The notes under the pieces: model-generated
Databases searched by the model: none
Told to the model about the DNA's origin: nothing
What the model saw: the letters and a program-made list of their open reading frames with translations, nothing else
Shown: piece by piece, positions 1 to 8,207 of the stretch
Layout: each line of letters begins with the position of its first letter
Position numbering within the stretch: position 1 is the first letter of the stretch
Made by a program: the position numbers and the translations under genes
Origin: Paenibacillus sp. PCH8
Lineage (GTDB): Bacteria > Bacillota > Bacilli > Paenibacillales > Paenibacillaceae
NCBI RefSeq assembly: GCF_002968835.1
Contig: NZ_PKQK01000011.1
Location: 1 to 57,231, forward strand
Reading direction: 5' to 3'
Length of the DNA: 57,231 nt

Positions 1-155
1 CACGTCAGAAACTGAATCAAATATACGTCGATCGTACAGGTCAGTCCCTTGAGAAAATTGAACGGGATACAGACCGTGACTTCTTCATGAGCGCTGACGA
101 AGCTAAAACGTACGGCATTATTGACCAGGTGCTCAGTAGACCGATCAATTCCTAA
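1..155 (+). CDS. clpP: ATP-dependent Clp protease proteolytic subunit, C-terminal end (partial)
   Basis: Only the last 50 or so codons are in the window, starting mid-gene in the frame that begins at base 3 and ending with TAA at 153-155. The translated tail contains the ClpP C-terminal signature: a tyrosine-valine-aspartate turn, then an acidic RDTDRDFFMSADEA segment and a YGIIDQV strand. The catalytic Ser and His lie upstream, outside the window. ClpP is the serine peptidase barrel that docks with the ClpX unfoldase encoded 12 bases downstream, so the two probably share a transcript. Confidence 0.9.
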   Translation, partial: RQKLNQIYVDRTGQSLEKIERDTDRDFFMSADEAKTYGIIDQVLSRPINS

Positions 156-167
156 AGGGGTGGTTTC

Positions 168-1421
168 ATGTTTAAATTTAACGATGAGAAAGGGCAACTG
201 AAATGCTCTTTTTGCGGTAAATCTCAGGAACAGGTACGTAAGCTGGTCGCTGGACCAGGCGTGTACATTTGTGATGAATGTATCGAACTTTGCACCGAAA
301 TCGTTGAGGAAGAACTCGGTCATGACGAAGAAATAGACCTCAAGGATATTCCAAAACCGAAAGAAATTCGCAATATTCTGGATCAATATGTTATTGGACA
401 GGATCAGGCGAAGAAGTCATTGTCTGTTGCAGTGTACAATCACTACAAACGGATCAACACACAGAGCAAGATTGAAGATGTTGAATTGTCCAAGAGTAAC
501 ATTTTACTGTTAGGACCTACAGGTTCTGGTAAAACGTTGCTTGCGCAAACGATGGCCAAAATTCTGAATGTTCCTTTTGCTATTGCTGATGCTACTTCAT
601 TAACAGAAGCCGGTTATGTGGGTGAGGATGTAGAGAACATTCTGCTCAAGCTGATCCAAGCAGCTGATTATGATGTGGAAAAGGCAGAGCGCGGCATTAT
701 TTATATCGATGAGATTGATAAAGTAGCGCGTAAATCCGAAAACCCATCGATTACACGTGATGTATCGGGTGAAGGTGTGCAACAGGCGCTTTTGAAAATT
801 CTTGAAGGAACTGTGGCTTCTGTACCACCACAAGGTGGTCGTAAACACCCTCATCAGGAATTTATTCAGATCGATACAACCAACATTCTGTTCATTTGTG
901 GCGGTGCCTTTGATGGTCTGGAGCAAATGATCAAACGCCGGATCGGTAAAAAAGTCATTGGCTTCAACACCGTTACTGAGCAAAAAGATCTGAAACCAGG
1001 TGAATACTTGGGTATGGTATTGCCGGAAGACTTGCTGAAATTCGGTCTGATTCCGGAATTTGTAGGCCGTCTGCCAGTGATCTCCACGTTGGAGCCGCTG
1101 GATGAAGATACATTGGTACGGATTCTGTCCGAACCGAAAAACGCGCTTACAAAGCAGTACCAAAAACTGCTTGAGTTGGACAATGTGAATCTGGTGTTTG
1201 AACCGGCTGCATTGCTCGCAATTGCGAAAGAAGCAATCAAACGTAACACGGGTGCACGTGGATTGCGTGCAATCATTGAAGGTATCATGCTTGAAATCAT
1301 GTATGAAGTGCCTTCACGAGAAGACGTTACAGACTGTGTCATTACTGAAGAAGTTGTTGAGAAAAGAGTCGTGCCTGAACTGAGCCAATCGAAGGACGAT
1401 AAGCAGGAAGAAAGTGCTTAA
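168..1421 (+). CDS. clpX: ATP-dependent Clp protease ATP-binding subunit ClpX
   Basis: AAA+ unfoldase that recognises and threads substrates into ClpP. The 417-residue length is normal for the family. Four zinc-finger cysteines are visible (C13, C16, C35, C38). Walker A GPTGSGKT is at about 116-123, followed by the pore loop GYVGED, Walker B IIYIDEID, and an IGF-type loop region for ClpP docking. The ATG is preceded by an AAAGGGGTGG ribosome binding site about 5-8 bases upstream. It follows clpP directly. Confidence 0.97.
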   Translation: MFKFNDEKGQLKCSFCGKSQEQVRKLVAGPGVYICDECIELCTEIVEEELGHDEEIDLKDIPKPKEIRNILDQYVIGQDQAKKSLSVAVYNHYKRINTQSKIEDVELSKSNILLLGPTGSGKTLLAQTMAKILNVPFAIADATSLTEAGYVGEDVENILLKLIQAADYDVEKAERGIIYIDEIDKVARKSENPSITRDVSGEGVQQALLKILEGTVASVPPQGGRKHPHQEFIQIDTTNILFICGGAFDGLEQMIKRRIGKKVIGFNTVTEQKDLKPGEYLGMVLPEDLLKFGLIPEFVGRLPVISTLEPLDEDTLVRILSEPKNALTKQYQKLLELDNVNLVFEPAALLAIAKEAIKRNTGARGLRAIIEGIMLEIMYEVPSREDVTDCVITEEVVEKRVVPELSQSKDDKQEESA

Positions 1422-1541
1422 TTAAGGACTGAACCCTGTTGTACTCTGAAATATAGACTTGTCAGTTCTCCACTTTGGCAGAAGGCGAATTCTTGTCTCT
1501 GTCAGGGTGGAGCTTTGACGTTGTGGGGAGAGAAATCACTC

Positions 1542-2639
1542 ATGTATTTAAGACAAGATACACGTCCCGTGAAAGTGGGAAACGTAACGATTGGTGGTAG
1601 CAACGAAGTCATTATCCAAAGTATGTGTACGACCAAAACGGCAGACGTTGAGGCGACCGTTGCAGAGATTTTGCGACTGGAAGAAGCTGGCTGTCAAGTG
1701 GTACGTGTAACGGTGAATAATGAGGAAGCCGCCGCAGCCATAAAGGAAATCAAGAAACGCATTAACATACCGCTCGTAGCGGACATTCATTTCAACTATA
1801 AGCTGGCGTTACTTGCGATTGAGAATGGTATTGATAAAGTACGGATTAATCCGGGTAATATCGGTAAACGTTCCAAAGTGGAAGAAGTCGTCAAAGCATG
1901 TAAAGAGCGTGGAATTCCAATCCGCATCGGGGTAAACGCCGGTTCTCTGGAGAACCACTTGCTGGACAAATACGGTTATCCTACGGCTGATGCTATGGTA
2001 GAAAGTGCATTGTATCACATTGGTATTCTGGAAGAGCTTGATTTTCACGATATCATCGTATCCCTCAAGGCATCCGATGTGCCAATGGCCATTGAGGCTT
2101 ATACCAAAGCAGCCCAAATTATCAAGTACCCTCTGCATCTCGGAATTACAGAAGCGGGCACACTGTTCTCTGGTACCATCAAAAGCTCTGCAGGTATGGG
2201 TGCCTTGTTATCCATGGGGATCGGTTCGACGATGCGTATATCGCTTAGTGCGGACCCGGTTGAGGAAATTAAAGTTGCACGTGACCTGCTGAAAACCTTC
2301 GGTTTGATCACGAATGCAGCTACACTGATCTCTTGTCCGACATGTGGACGTTTGGACATCGATCTGTTCTCCATTGCCAACGAAGTGGAAGAGTATATCT
2401 CCAAACTTAAAGTGCCAATTAAAGTATCGGTACTGGGTTGTGCGGTTAACGGCCCTGGTGAGGCCAAAGAAGCGGACATCGGGATTGCCGGTGCACGTGG
2501 AGAAGGTCTCTTGTTCCGCCATGGTAAGATGATCCGCAAAGTGCCTGAAGAAATTATGGTTGAGGAATTAAAGAAAGAGATCGACAAAATCGTCGAGTCC
2601 TATGAAGAGACGGGCGTTATTCCAGGTCGTTCGCACTGA
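1542..2639 (+). CDS. ispG: 4-hydroxy-3-methylbut-2-en-1-yl diphosphate synthase (flavodoxin), MEP pathway
   Basis: Converts 2-C-methyl-D-erythritol 2,4-cyclodiphosphate to HMBPP in non-mevalonate isoprenoid synthesis, using a [4Fe-4S] cluster. The N-terminal TIM-barrel half runs from RPVKVGNV. The C-terminal half carries the cluster ligands in SCPTCGR and GCAVNGPGE. An in-frame TTG lies at 1515, but the ATG at 1542 sits behind GGGGAGAG with better spacing and aligns with the usual N-terminus, giving 365 residues. The 120 bases between clpX and this start show no clear terminator. Confidence 0.95.
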   Translation: MYLRQDTRPVKVGNVTIGGSNEVIIQSMCTTKTADVEATVAEILRLEEAGCQVVRVTVNNEEAAAAIKEIKKRINIPLVADIHFNYKLALLAIENGIDKVRINPGNIGKRSKVEEVVKACKERGIPIRIGVNAGSLENHLLDKYGYPTADAMVESALYHIGILEELDFHDIIVSLKASDVPMAIEAYTKAAQIIKYPLHLGITEAGTLFSGTIKSSAGMGALLSMGIGSTMRISLSADPVEEIKVARDLLKTFGLITNAATLISCPTCGRLDIDLFSIANEVEEYISKLKVPIKVSVLGCAVNGPGEAKEADIGIAGARGEGLLFRHGKMIRKVPEEIMVEELKKEIDKIVESYEETGVIPGRSH

Positions 2640-2664
2640 TTGATTCATATCTTGTTTCTGTAAC

Positions 2665-2691
2665 AGCCCGCCGGCAATGGCGGGCTTTTTA
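2665..2691 (+). terminator. Rho-independent terminator after ispG
   Basis: An 8-bp GC-rich stem (AGCCCGCC paired with GGCGGGCT) with a six-base loop is followed directly by a run of T. It ends the clpX-ispG transcription block. Confidence 0.9.
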
Positions 2692-2711
2692 TATTCTCGC
2701 ATACAAATTCG

Positions 2712-2749
2712 GTATCTCCCGTTTACGTCTCGGTGAAAAGGCTATACTA
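2712..2749 (+). promoter_or_regulatory. Candidate promoter of lonB (possible forespore sigmaF type)
   Basis: GTATC at 2712-2716 and GGTGAAAAGG at 2732-2741 are 15 bases apart. Each has one mismatch to the B. subtilis sigmaF consensus as I recall it (GYATA-N15-GGNNANAHTR). B. subtilis lonB is forespore-expressed, which makes this reasonable. An overlapping vegetative-like TATACT at 2743-2748 has only a poor -35 (TTTACG, spacer 15), so sigma class is uncertain. Confidence 0.35.
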
Positions 2750-2806
2750 CCAAGTATTAGCATGATCACAGATGAGAACAGGGACGGAATAGGAGGATGT
2801 TGAGAT

Positions 2807-4563
2807 ATGGGTGATTTTGGAATGGTCTTCATGTTGATTCAGTTATTTTTTGGAGTGGTGATTGGTTTGTATTTCTGGAACCTGCTGCGTGGTCAGAAAA
2901 CGAACCGCAGTGCGGTCGAGCGTGAATCCCGCAAGGAACTGGAGAAGCTGCGCAAGCTGCGTTCAATCTCACTCACCAAGCCGCTGTCGGAGAAGACACG
3001 TCCGGCAACTATTAATGATATTGTTGGACAAAAAGATGGACTCCGTGCACTCAAGGCCGCGTTATGTAGTGCGAATCCGCAGCACGTTATCATTTATGGC
3101 CCTCCTGGCGTTGGGAAAACAGCTGCCGCAAGGGTCGTGTTAGAAGAGGCCAAGAAGAATCCGTCTTCGCCTTTCAAACCAGACGCCAAATTCACGGAAC
3201 TTGATGCAACGACAGCACGTTTTGATGAACGTGGTATTGCAGACCCCTTAATTGGTTCGGTTCATGATCCGATCTATCAGGGAGCAGGAGCTATGGGCGT
3301 TGCAGGAATTCCCCAACCCAAACCGGGCGCTGTGACGAAAGCTCATGGGGGAATGCTGTTTATTGATGAAATTGGTGAATTGCATTCAATTCAGATGAAT
3401 AAGCTGTTGAAAGTACTGGAGGATCGAAAGGTGTTTTTGGAGAGTGCGTACTATAACTCCGAAGACACGCATACTCCTGCTTATATCCACGATATTTTTC
3501 AAAATGGACTACCGGCCGATTTCCGACTTGTCGGAGCAACGACACGCTCTCCCCATGAGCTGCCACCTGCCTTGCGATCACGGTGTATGGAGGTTTATTT
3601 CCGTCCATTGCTGCCCGAGGAGATTGGACGAATTGCAGAAGACGCTGTCCAGAAAATAGGGTTTAGCCCTTGTCCGGATGCCGTTGATGTGGTCAAGCGT
3701 TATGCAACCAACGGGCGTGAAGCGGTTAATATCATTCAGCTTGCTGCGGGACTCGCGCTCACGGAGAAACGTGAGACGCTTCAGGCGTCGGATGTGGAGT
3801 GGGTGGCTAGCAGCAGCCAGATCCAACCGCGGCCTGATCGTAAGGTGCCCTCCCAGCCACAGGTGGGGTTTGTCAACGGCTTGGCAGTGTACGGACCGAA
3901 TATGGGTACTATTTTGGAGATTGAAGTGTCTGCTGTTCCGGCTCTTAAAGATCAGGGCCGAATCAACATAACAGGTGTTGTGGATGAGGAAGAGATTGGA
4001 GGCGGTTCGCGGACACTCCGGCGTAAAAGTATGGCTAAAGGTTCGGTTGAAAATGTGTTAACTGTATTAAAAGCCATGGGTATTCGTCCGAATGATTATG
4101 ATTTACACGTGAATTTTCCGGGGGGACGCCCATTGATGGTCCATCTGCCGGGATTGCTATGGCGACTGCCATTACATCAGCCATTCAGAGACGCCCTGTA
4201 GATAATGAGACAGCGATGACGGGTGAGATTAGCATCCATGGTCGGGTCAAACCTATTGGTGGCGTACTGGCCAAGGTGGAGGCTGCTTTTCAGGCAGGAG
4301 CGAAGACGGTTATTATTCCAGCAGAGAACTGGCAGTCCATATTTGAGAACCTGGAGGGATTGCGCGTAATTCCGGTAGATACGGTTCAGGACGTATTCCG
4401 TGAAGTATTCGCCTGGGTCCCAGAATCACCACAGGTGGAACACATGAAGCTGACAGAAGAGGCAGCGACACCTGCACCGGAGATTTTCCCACCGGCATCC
4501 GCTTCCTTTTTGCGTGCTGACGTGCCTCGTCCGGGACAGGTTACAGATTCGGGAAGCTGCTAA
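2807..4563 (+). pseudogene. lonB: ATP-dependent protease LonB, interrupted by a -1 frameshift
   Basis: Membrane-anchored Lon-type protease. Residues about 4-25 form a hydrophobic helix, then come a charged linker, the AAA+ module with Walker A GPPGVGKT and the Walker B-like FIDEIGEL, and the Lon proteolytic domain. The upstream frame runs 2807-4201 (464 codons) but becomes nonsense after NFPGG. The true continuation (TPIDGPSAGI, with the catalytic Ser, then the Lys in LAKVEAA) is in the next frame to 4563. Adding one G to the six-G run at 4120-4125 restores an intact protein of about 585 residues. As written, the ATPase half is separated from the active site. An internal ATG at 4159 could start only a fragment lacking the Ser. 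It is probably a sequencing slip, but could be a real lesion. Confidence 0.85.
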
Positions 4564-4576
4564 GCGCTTTCCTTCA

Positions 4577-4606
4577 TTGGTTTTTTATGTGAACATTTGA
4601 TAGAAT
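4577..4606 (+). promoter_or_regulatory. Candidate sigmaA promoter of lonA
   Basis: TTGGTT at 4577-4582 and TAGAAT at 4601-4606 are 18 bases apart. Transcription would start near 4613, downstream of an in-frame ATG at 4608. This supports the later ATG at 4650 as the Lon start. Confidence 0.45.
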
Positions 4607-4649
4607 AATGAATGACTACAACCTGAGAGCCATTGGAGGTGCGAAAGCG

Positions 4650-6989
4650 ATGGGACCGAGCAAAGCGAAAGGTCGTCGTTTTCCTTTACTGCCTTTAAGA
4701 GGACTTCTCGTCTACCCGAGTATGGTACTGCATCTCGATGTGGGCCGGGAGAAATCGGTCAAGGCTTTAGAAAAAGCGATGGTAGAAGAACATTTGATTC
4801 TCCTATGTTCCCAAGCCGAAGTAAATATTGAAGAACCAACACAAGAGGACATTTTCAGAATCGGAACCGTGGCCAAGGTCAGACAGATGCTGAAGCTTCC
4901 GAATGGTACGATTCGTGTACTTGTGGAAGGCTTGGAACGGGCTGAAATTATTGAATATACGGACAATGAGGAATATTACGAAGTGCTGGCACAAGAACTG
5001 CCTGAAGAGGAGAACACACATCCGGAGACGGATGCCTTGATGCGTACGGTTCTGAACCAGTTCGAGAATTATATTAATCTGTCTAAAAAAGTTACACCGG
5101 AGACACTTGCGGCTGTGTCCGATATTGAAGAACCAGGGCGCTTGGCCGATGTCATCACGAGTCATCTGGCCCTGAAGATTAAAGATAAACAGGAAATTCT
5201 GGAGACCATCGACGTTCGGCAACGTCTGGAGAAATTGCTGGACATCCTGAACAACGAGCGCGAAGTGCTGGAACTTGAACGCAAGATCAGCCAACGTGTG
5301 AAGAAACAGATGGAGAAAACGCAGAAGGAATATTATCTGCGGGAGCAGATGAAAGCGATCCAGAAAGAACTGGGTGAAAAAGAAGGCCGTGCTGGTGAGG
5401 TCGAGGAACTTCGTACTCAGATGGAAGAACTCGGCTTGCCGGATAAGGTGAAAGAAAAGGTAGAGAAAGAAATTGATCGACTGGAGAAAATGCCTTCAAG
5501 TTCAGCCGAGGGTGGCGTCATTCGCAACTACGTGGATTGGCTGCTCAGCCTTCCCTGGAGTCAGGTGACAGCAGATGATCTGGATATCCAAAAAGCCGAG
5601 GATGTGCTTAACGCAGATCATTACGGATTGGATAAGCCCAAAGAGCGTGTGTTGGAATATCTGGCTGTTCAGAAGCTCGTCAAGAAGCTCAAAGGGCCGA
5701 TCCTCTGTCTGGTTGGACCTCCGGGGGTGGGTAAAACATCACTTGCCCGTTCGATCGCCAGATCGCTGGGCCGGGAGTTTGTAAGAATTTCTCTTGGTGG
5801 CGTAAGGGATGAAGCGGAGATTCGTGGGCACCGACGTACCTATGTAGGAGCGATGCCTGGGCGTATTATCCAGGGAATGAAAACGGCAGGTACACTCAAT
5901 CCGGTATTCCTGCTGGACGAGATTGATAAGATGGCTTCAGACTTCCGTGGAGATCCTTCCGCGGCACTACTTGAGGTGCTTGATCCTGAACAAAATAATA
6001 CGTTTAGTGATCACTTTGTAGAATTGCCGTTTGACTTATCCAACGTTATGTTCATAACCACTGCCAATACGGTACACAACATTCCCCGTCCATTGCTGGA
6101 TCGGATGGAAATGCTCAACATTCCTGGTTACACGGAGCTGGAGAAGTTGCAAATTGCCAAAAACTTTTTGCTGCCCAAACAGAAGCAGGATCATGGCTTG
6201 GAAGAAGAACAGCTTGAAATCCCGGATGACTCGTTGCTGCGAGTTATTCGCGAATATACACGGGAATCCGGTGTGAGGAATCTGGAACAGCAGATGGCTT
6301 CCTTGTGCCGGAAAGCGGCCAAAAATATCGTATCTGGTGTGGAAGGCCCAATTAACATCACATCCGATGAGGTCAAAGATTTTCTCGGGCCTGGTAAGTT
6401 CCGTTATGGCATGGCCGAACTGGAAGACCAGATTGGTACCGTAACAGGGCTTGCATGGACTGAAGTGGGCGGAGATACTCTTATCATTGAAGTGACTGTG
6501 GTACCTGGAACAGGGAAGTTGACCCTCACAGGTAAACTGGGTGATGTCATGAAAGAATCGGCTCAAGCCGCATTCAGTTACACCCGTTCCAAAGCGACAA
6601 AGCTCGGAATTGCACCCGATTTCCATGAGAAGAACGATATCCATATTCATGTGCCGGAAGGAGCCATTCCGAAGGATGGTCCATCTGCTGGTATTACGAT
6701 GGCAACCGCGTTAATCTCAGCTTTGACGAACAAACATGTTTCCAAGGATATCGCTATGACAGGTGAAATAACGCTTCGGGGGCGCGTGCTACCGATTGGT
6801 GGTTTGAAAGAGAAGTCACTGGCAGCCCATCGTGCCGGCTACAAAAAAATATTATTGCCCAAAGATAACGAACGAGACCTGCGTGACATTCCGGACAGCA
6901 TCAAGGAAGATGTGGAGTTTGTCCCCGTATCCCATATGGATCAGGTCCTGCAGCATGCACTTGTTGAGCAGGCAGGGATTGACCTGTAA
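4650..6989 (+). CDS. lon: ATP-dependent endopeptidase Lon (LonA)
   Basis: Cytosolic AAA+ serine-lysine protease for damaged and regulatory proteins. The N-terminal LON substrate-binding domain begins FPLLPLRGLLVYP. A coiled-coil region and the ATPase follow, with Walker A GPPGVGKT at about 355 and Walker B FLLDEIDKM. The proteolytic domain has the dyad Ser679 (in DGPSAG) and Lys722 (in GLKEKS). The reading frame is open from 4608, but GGAGGTG stands nine bases before the ATG at 4650 and gives a 779-residue protein, close to B. subtilis LonA. It lies just downstream of the second Lon paralogue, lonB. Confidence 0.96.
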   Translation: MGPSKAKGRRFPLLPLRGLLVYPSMVLHLDVGREKSVKALEKAMVEEHLILLCSQAEVNIEEPTQEDIFRIGTVAKVRQMLKLPNGTIRVLVEGLERAEIIEYTDNEEYYEVLAQELPEEENTHPETDALMRTVLNQFENYINLSKKVTPETLAAVSDIEEPGRLADVITSHLALKIKDKQEILETIDVRQRLEKLLDILNNEREVLELERKISQRVKKQMEKTQKEYYLREQMKAIQKELGEKEGRAGEVEELRTQMEELGLPDKVKEKVEKEIDRLEKMPSSSAEGGVIRNYVDWLLSLPWSQVTADDLDIQKAEDVLNADHYGLDKPKERVLEYLAVQKLVKKLKGPILCLVGPPGVGKTSLARSIARSLGREFVRISLGGVRDEAEIRGHRRTYVGAMPGRIIQGMKTAGTLNPVFLLDEIDKMASDFRGDPSAALLEVLDPEQNNTFSDHFVELPFDLSNVMFITTANTVHNIPRPLLDRMEMLNIPGYTELEKLQIAKNFLLPKQKQDHGLEEEQLEIPDDSLLRVIREYTRESGVRNLEQQMASLCRKAAKNIVSGVEGPINITSDEVKDFLGPGKFRYGMAELEDQIGTVTGLAWTEVGGDTLIIEVTVVPGTGKLTLTGKLGDVMKESAQAAFSYTRSKATKLGIAPDFHEKNDIHIHVPEGAIPKDGPSAGITMATALISALTNKHVSKDIAMTGEITLRGRVLPIGGLKEKSLAAHRAGYKKILLPKDNERDLRDIPDSIKEDVEFVPVSHMDQVLQHALVEQAGIDL

Positions 6990-7021
6990 TCTACGTATCC
7001 GAAGGGTGCGTATGAAGAGTA

Positions 7022-7066
7022 GACCGTTCTGCGGAGGCTTCGGCGTCCGCTGGAACGGTTTTTTTG
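7022..7066 (+). terminator. Rho-independent terminator after lon
   Basis: An ACCGTTC...GAACGGT stem with an inner GCGGA/TCCGC helix and a TTCG-containing tip is followed by seven T. Part of a downstream promoter-like TTGGTA (7064) overlaps its T-tract. Confidence 0.88.
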
Positions 7067-7145
7067 GTATGATAGAACAATCCATGGCATAATACCATCA
7101 ACAGTCATGCAAAAGCACAGGAGTTCAAGAGAGGACAGATACAAT

Positions 7146-7805
7146 ATGAAAGTAAATCAATCTGAATTTATTATCAGTGCCGTTCGGCCTGAACAATACC
7201 CCGAGGACGGTCTGCCAGAGATTGCTTTGGCAGGACGCTCCAATGTGGGAAAATCTTCACTGATTAATCGTTTGATTAATCGTAAAAATCTGGCTCGGAC
7301 AAGTTCGACACCGGGTAAGACACAGCAATTGAACTACTATAAAATCAATCAGGATCTCTACTTCGTCGATTTTCCGGGGTATGGATACGCTAAAGTTTCG
7401 AAAGAGCAGCGTTTTGCCTGGGGCAAAATGATGGAGAAATACTTGTTGGGACGCGATGAATTGAAGTTGGTCATGCAGATGGTGGATATGAGACATGAGC
7501 CATCCAAAGAAGACAAGATGATGAATGAATGGCTTCGTCATAACGGCTTGCCTTTGGTTGTCGTCGCAACCAAGATGGACAAGATCCCCAAAACACGCAG
7601 AGCTAAATATATCAAGGTCATTAAGGAATCACTGGGTCTACGTTCAGGGGATCTGTTTGTACCTTTTTCATCCGAAGAAGGAATGGGAAAAGAAGAGTTA
7701 TGGGACATCATTACTCGCCATGCTCGCATAGATAAATATGCCCCAGAAGTAATGGATGCAGAGGATGCTCCTGAAGAGGAAGAAAACAACGAAATTAACG
7801 AATGA
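7146..7805 (+). CDS. engB: Ribosome biogenesis GTP-binding protein YihA/YsxC (EngB)
   Basis: Small TrmE-Era-like GTPase needed for 50S subunit assembly. G1 motif GRSNVGKSS, a switch threonine in STPGKTQQ, G3 DFPGYG and G4 TKMD are all present in order. The C-terminus ends in an acidic tail (EDAPEEEENNEINE) that is probably disordered. The frame opens at 7107, but AGAGGAC ten bases before the ATG at 7146 and the MKVNQSEF start fit the family. lonA-engB (ysxC) adjacency is the B. subtilis arrangement. Confidence 0.95.
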   Translation: MKVNQSEFIISAVRPEQYPEDGLPEIALAGRSNVGKSSLINRLINRKNLARTSSTPGKTQQLNYYKINQDLYFVDFPGYGYAKVSKEQRFAWGKMMEKYLLGRDELKLVMQMVDMRHEPSKEDKMMNEWLRHNGLPLVVVATKMDKIPKTRRAKYIKVIKESLGLRSGDLFVPFSSEEGMGKEELWDIITRHARIDKYAPEVMDAEDAPEEEENNEINE

Positions 7806-7927
7806 CCGAGAGTATATACCGATTTAATGCGGGAAAGTGAGCAGGTTAAGTGAATTCTAGATAAATCAAGAATATCACATGAACAATGTTCACAGATCGG
7901 GATGGAACACATAACCTTCCCCAACCC

Positions 7928-7964
7928 AATAGTCATGGAATAATTCCATGGCTATTTGTTTTAA
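7928..7964 (+). terminator. Terminator after engB
   Basis: AATAGTCATGGAAT pairs with ATTCCATGGCTATT (one mismatch) around a single-base loop and is followed by TTGTTTTAAT. The stem is AT-rich but long. Confidence 0.65.
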
Positions 7965-7970
7965 TATCCG

Positions 7971-8002
7971 GCTTATCATGAATATTCATGATAAGCACTT
8001 TT
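7971..8002. repeat. Perfect 26-bp palindrome (half-site GCTTATCATGAAT)
   Basis: Bases 7971-7983 are the exact reverse complement of 7984-7996, with no loop, followed by ACTTTTT. It may be a second terminator for engB or an operator for the hem operon. The complete symmetry without a spacer favours a protein-binding dyad or a cruciform-capable site. It does not match the PerR-box consensus known from Bacillus hemA. Confidence 0.6.
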
Positions 8003-8120
8003 TAACGCATAACGGTGAACTTTGGTGAGACACTACAAATAATGACAATGCATATGATGATGAACACATGGTAACTTCATAAACATTTCATAAAAATGAC
8101 CCGGTCAGGGCTATGATGTG

Positions 8121-8129
8121 TGATATAAT
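8121..8129 (+). promoter_or_regulatory. Extended -10 promoter of the hem operon
   Basis: TGATATAAT is a perfect TGN-TATAAT extended -10. No good -35 is seen at 16-18 bases upstream, as is usual for this promoter class. It lies 79 bases before the hemA ATG. Confidence 0.6.
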
Positions 8130-8207
8130 TAACCATGTCAATCATAAATGGATAGAGATATGTAGTAAGCACTATGATTGGAAATTTATTAGGCAGGTGA
8201 ACTTGCA

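Larger units (their letters stand above)
7806..8207 (+). other. Intergenic region between engB and hemA with three dyads
   Basis: No credible gene. It holds a 13-bp dyad TGAACA-A-TGTTCA at 7880-7892, a terminator hairpin at 7928-7960, a perfect 26-bp palindrome at 7971-7996, an imperfect direct repeat (TTCATAAA-type) at about 8076-8098, and an extended -10 promoter at 8121-8129 that should drive hemA. Confidence 0.7.

Noticed and set aside
7880..7892. LexA (SOS) box
   Set aside because: The spacing between GAAC and GTTC is three bases, not four, and no SOS gene follows directly.
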